Source: DATLYB01 sp964502525
Lineage (GTDB): Bacteria; Bacteroidota; Bacteroidia; Chitinophagales; CAIOSU01
NCBI GenBank assembly: GCA_964502525.1
Contig: CAZCXH010000115.1
Location: 1 to 15,748, forward strand
Direction of reading: 5' to 3'
Length of the DNA stretch: 15,748 nucleotides
Numbering within the stretch: position 1 is the first letter of the stretch; the number at the start of each line of letters is the position of its first letter. Under the pieces are notes generated by a model. It was not told the origin of the DNA, did not search any database, and saw only the letters and a program-made list of their open reading frames with translations. Shown piece by piece: positions 15,456 to 15,748 of this stretch. A program made the translations under genes and the position numbers.

Positions 15456-15748
15456 GATCTGTTGGGTTTTGGGTTGTTATTTTCGAAGAGCAAGGGGACT
15501 AAGTAAGGAAAAAGGTAGGTATAATTCCCGTAAAAGCAGGAAAAAAAATAAAAAAACAAATGCCGGTGATTATGCTCAAAGTAGGGTAAAACCATGTATT
15601 TTTCCATAGCAGGTAATCAGTAATTGGTAAATGGTAATCGGTGCCAATGATTAACGACTAATGACCAGGGCAACACGCATTAATATGTTGGATATGTTGG
15701 ATAGCTTCATTGCCGTTGGCTTCAGCCAACGGAGATGAAAAGAGCGAG
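15456..15748. other. Upstream region of the giant gene, noncoding
   Basis: This 293-nt stretch is AT-rich, with A-runs at 15540-15556. A minus-strand TACCTTTT (15510-15517) resembles a -7 element about 55 nt before the start at 15455, but no good -33 partner is visible. A 9-bp direct repeat ATATGTTGG occurs twice in tandem at 15683-15700. The only other structure seen is the palindrome at 15706-15739. No gene was found. Confidence 0.5.
15706..15739. repeat. Palindromic intergenic repeat at right edge
   Basis: CCGTTGGC-TTCA-GCCAACGG (15713-15732) is a perfect 8-bp stem with a 4-nt loop, flanked after a 2-nt mismatch on each side by TTCAT and ATGAA, which also pair. It resembles the dispersed palindromes of Bacteroidota intergenic regions. 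With no T-run it is unlikely to be a terminator. Confidence 0.5.

Overview
The window looks like a piece of a chromosome from a Bacteroidota bacterium, most likely an environmental member of the Chitinophagia/Saprospiria/Cytophagia type; the exact lineage cannot be fixed from sequence alone. The reasons are two very large secreted proteins that end in type IX secretion (T9SS) type A sorting domains, a Bacteroidota-style LolA-like protein, a bacillithiol gene (bshC), a Bacteroidota-type RseP, signal peptides ending in 'AQ', no obvious Shine-Dalgarno sequences, and several TAnnTTTG-like -7 promoter elements.

Layout: 1-191 (-) is the 5' part of a dodecin gene running off the left edge. 411-2759 (+) is a T9SS-exported ELWxxDGT-repeat protein. 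2851-3495 (+) is a nitroreductase, followed at once by a hibernation-promoting-factor (HPF/YfiA) gene whose conserved N-terminus has no ATG, GTG or TTG start. 3878-4627 (-) is an orphan LolA-like outer-membrane lipoprotein-sorting protein. 4628-5200 is a long intergenic stretch with a palindromic repeat. 5201-6520 (+) is rseP, overlapping by 4 nt an unrecognised periplasmic protein gene (6517-7389). 7393-7644 (-) is a small membrane protein of the CBU_0592 type. 7645-8017 holds a short element with perfect 17-bp terminal inverted repeats and a 4-bp flanking duplication. 8018-8362 (+) is a GYF_2/DUF4339 protein with a C-terminal membrane anchor. 8369-9967 (-) is bshC. 9968-10286 carries more G-rich hairpin repeats and a strong bidirectional terminator. 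10287-15455 (-) is a 1722-residue cysteine-rich T9SS cargo protein built from alternating A and B modules, including an 804-bp tandem duplication. The right edge holds only AT-rich sequence and another palindromic repeat.

Most genes are single units or short pairs, so this is ordinary chromosome rather than one dedicated system. Two themes link genes. The two T9SS cargo proteins at opposite ends share the same roughly 112-residue module before their sorting domains, so they look like products of one module-shuffling pool. Envelope functions are common (RseP with its coupled periplasmic partner, the LolA-like protein, the two T9SS cargoes). The most unusual observation is the HPF gene: its reading frame is intact and family-like from residue 2, but it begins at an AUU codon that also sits directly after a T-TTT-TTA slippery heptamer reachable from an ATG overlapping the nitroreductase stop. 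No CRISPR array, tRNA, rRNA, integrase or complete insertion sequence was seen.
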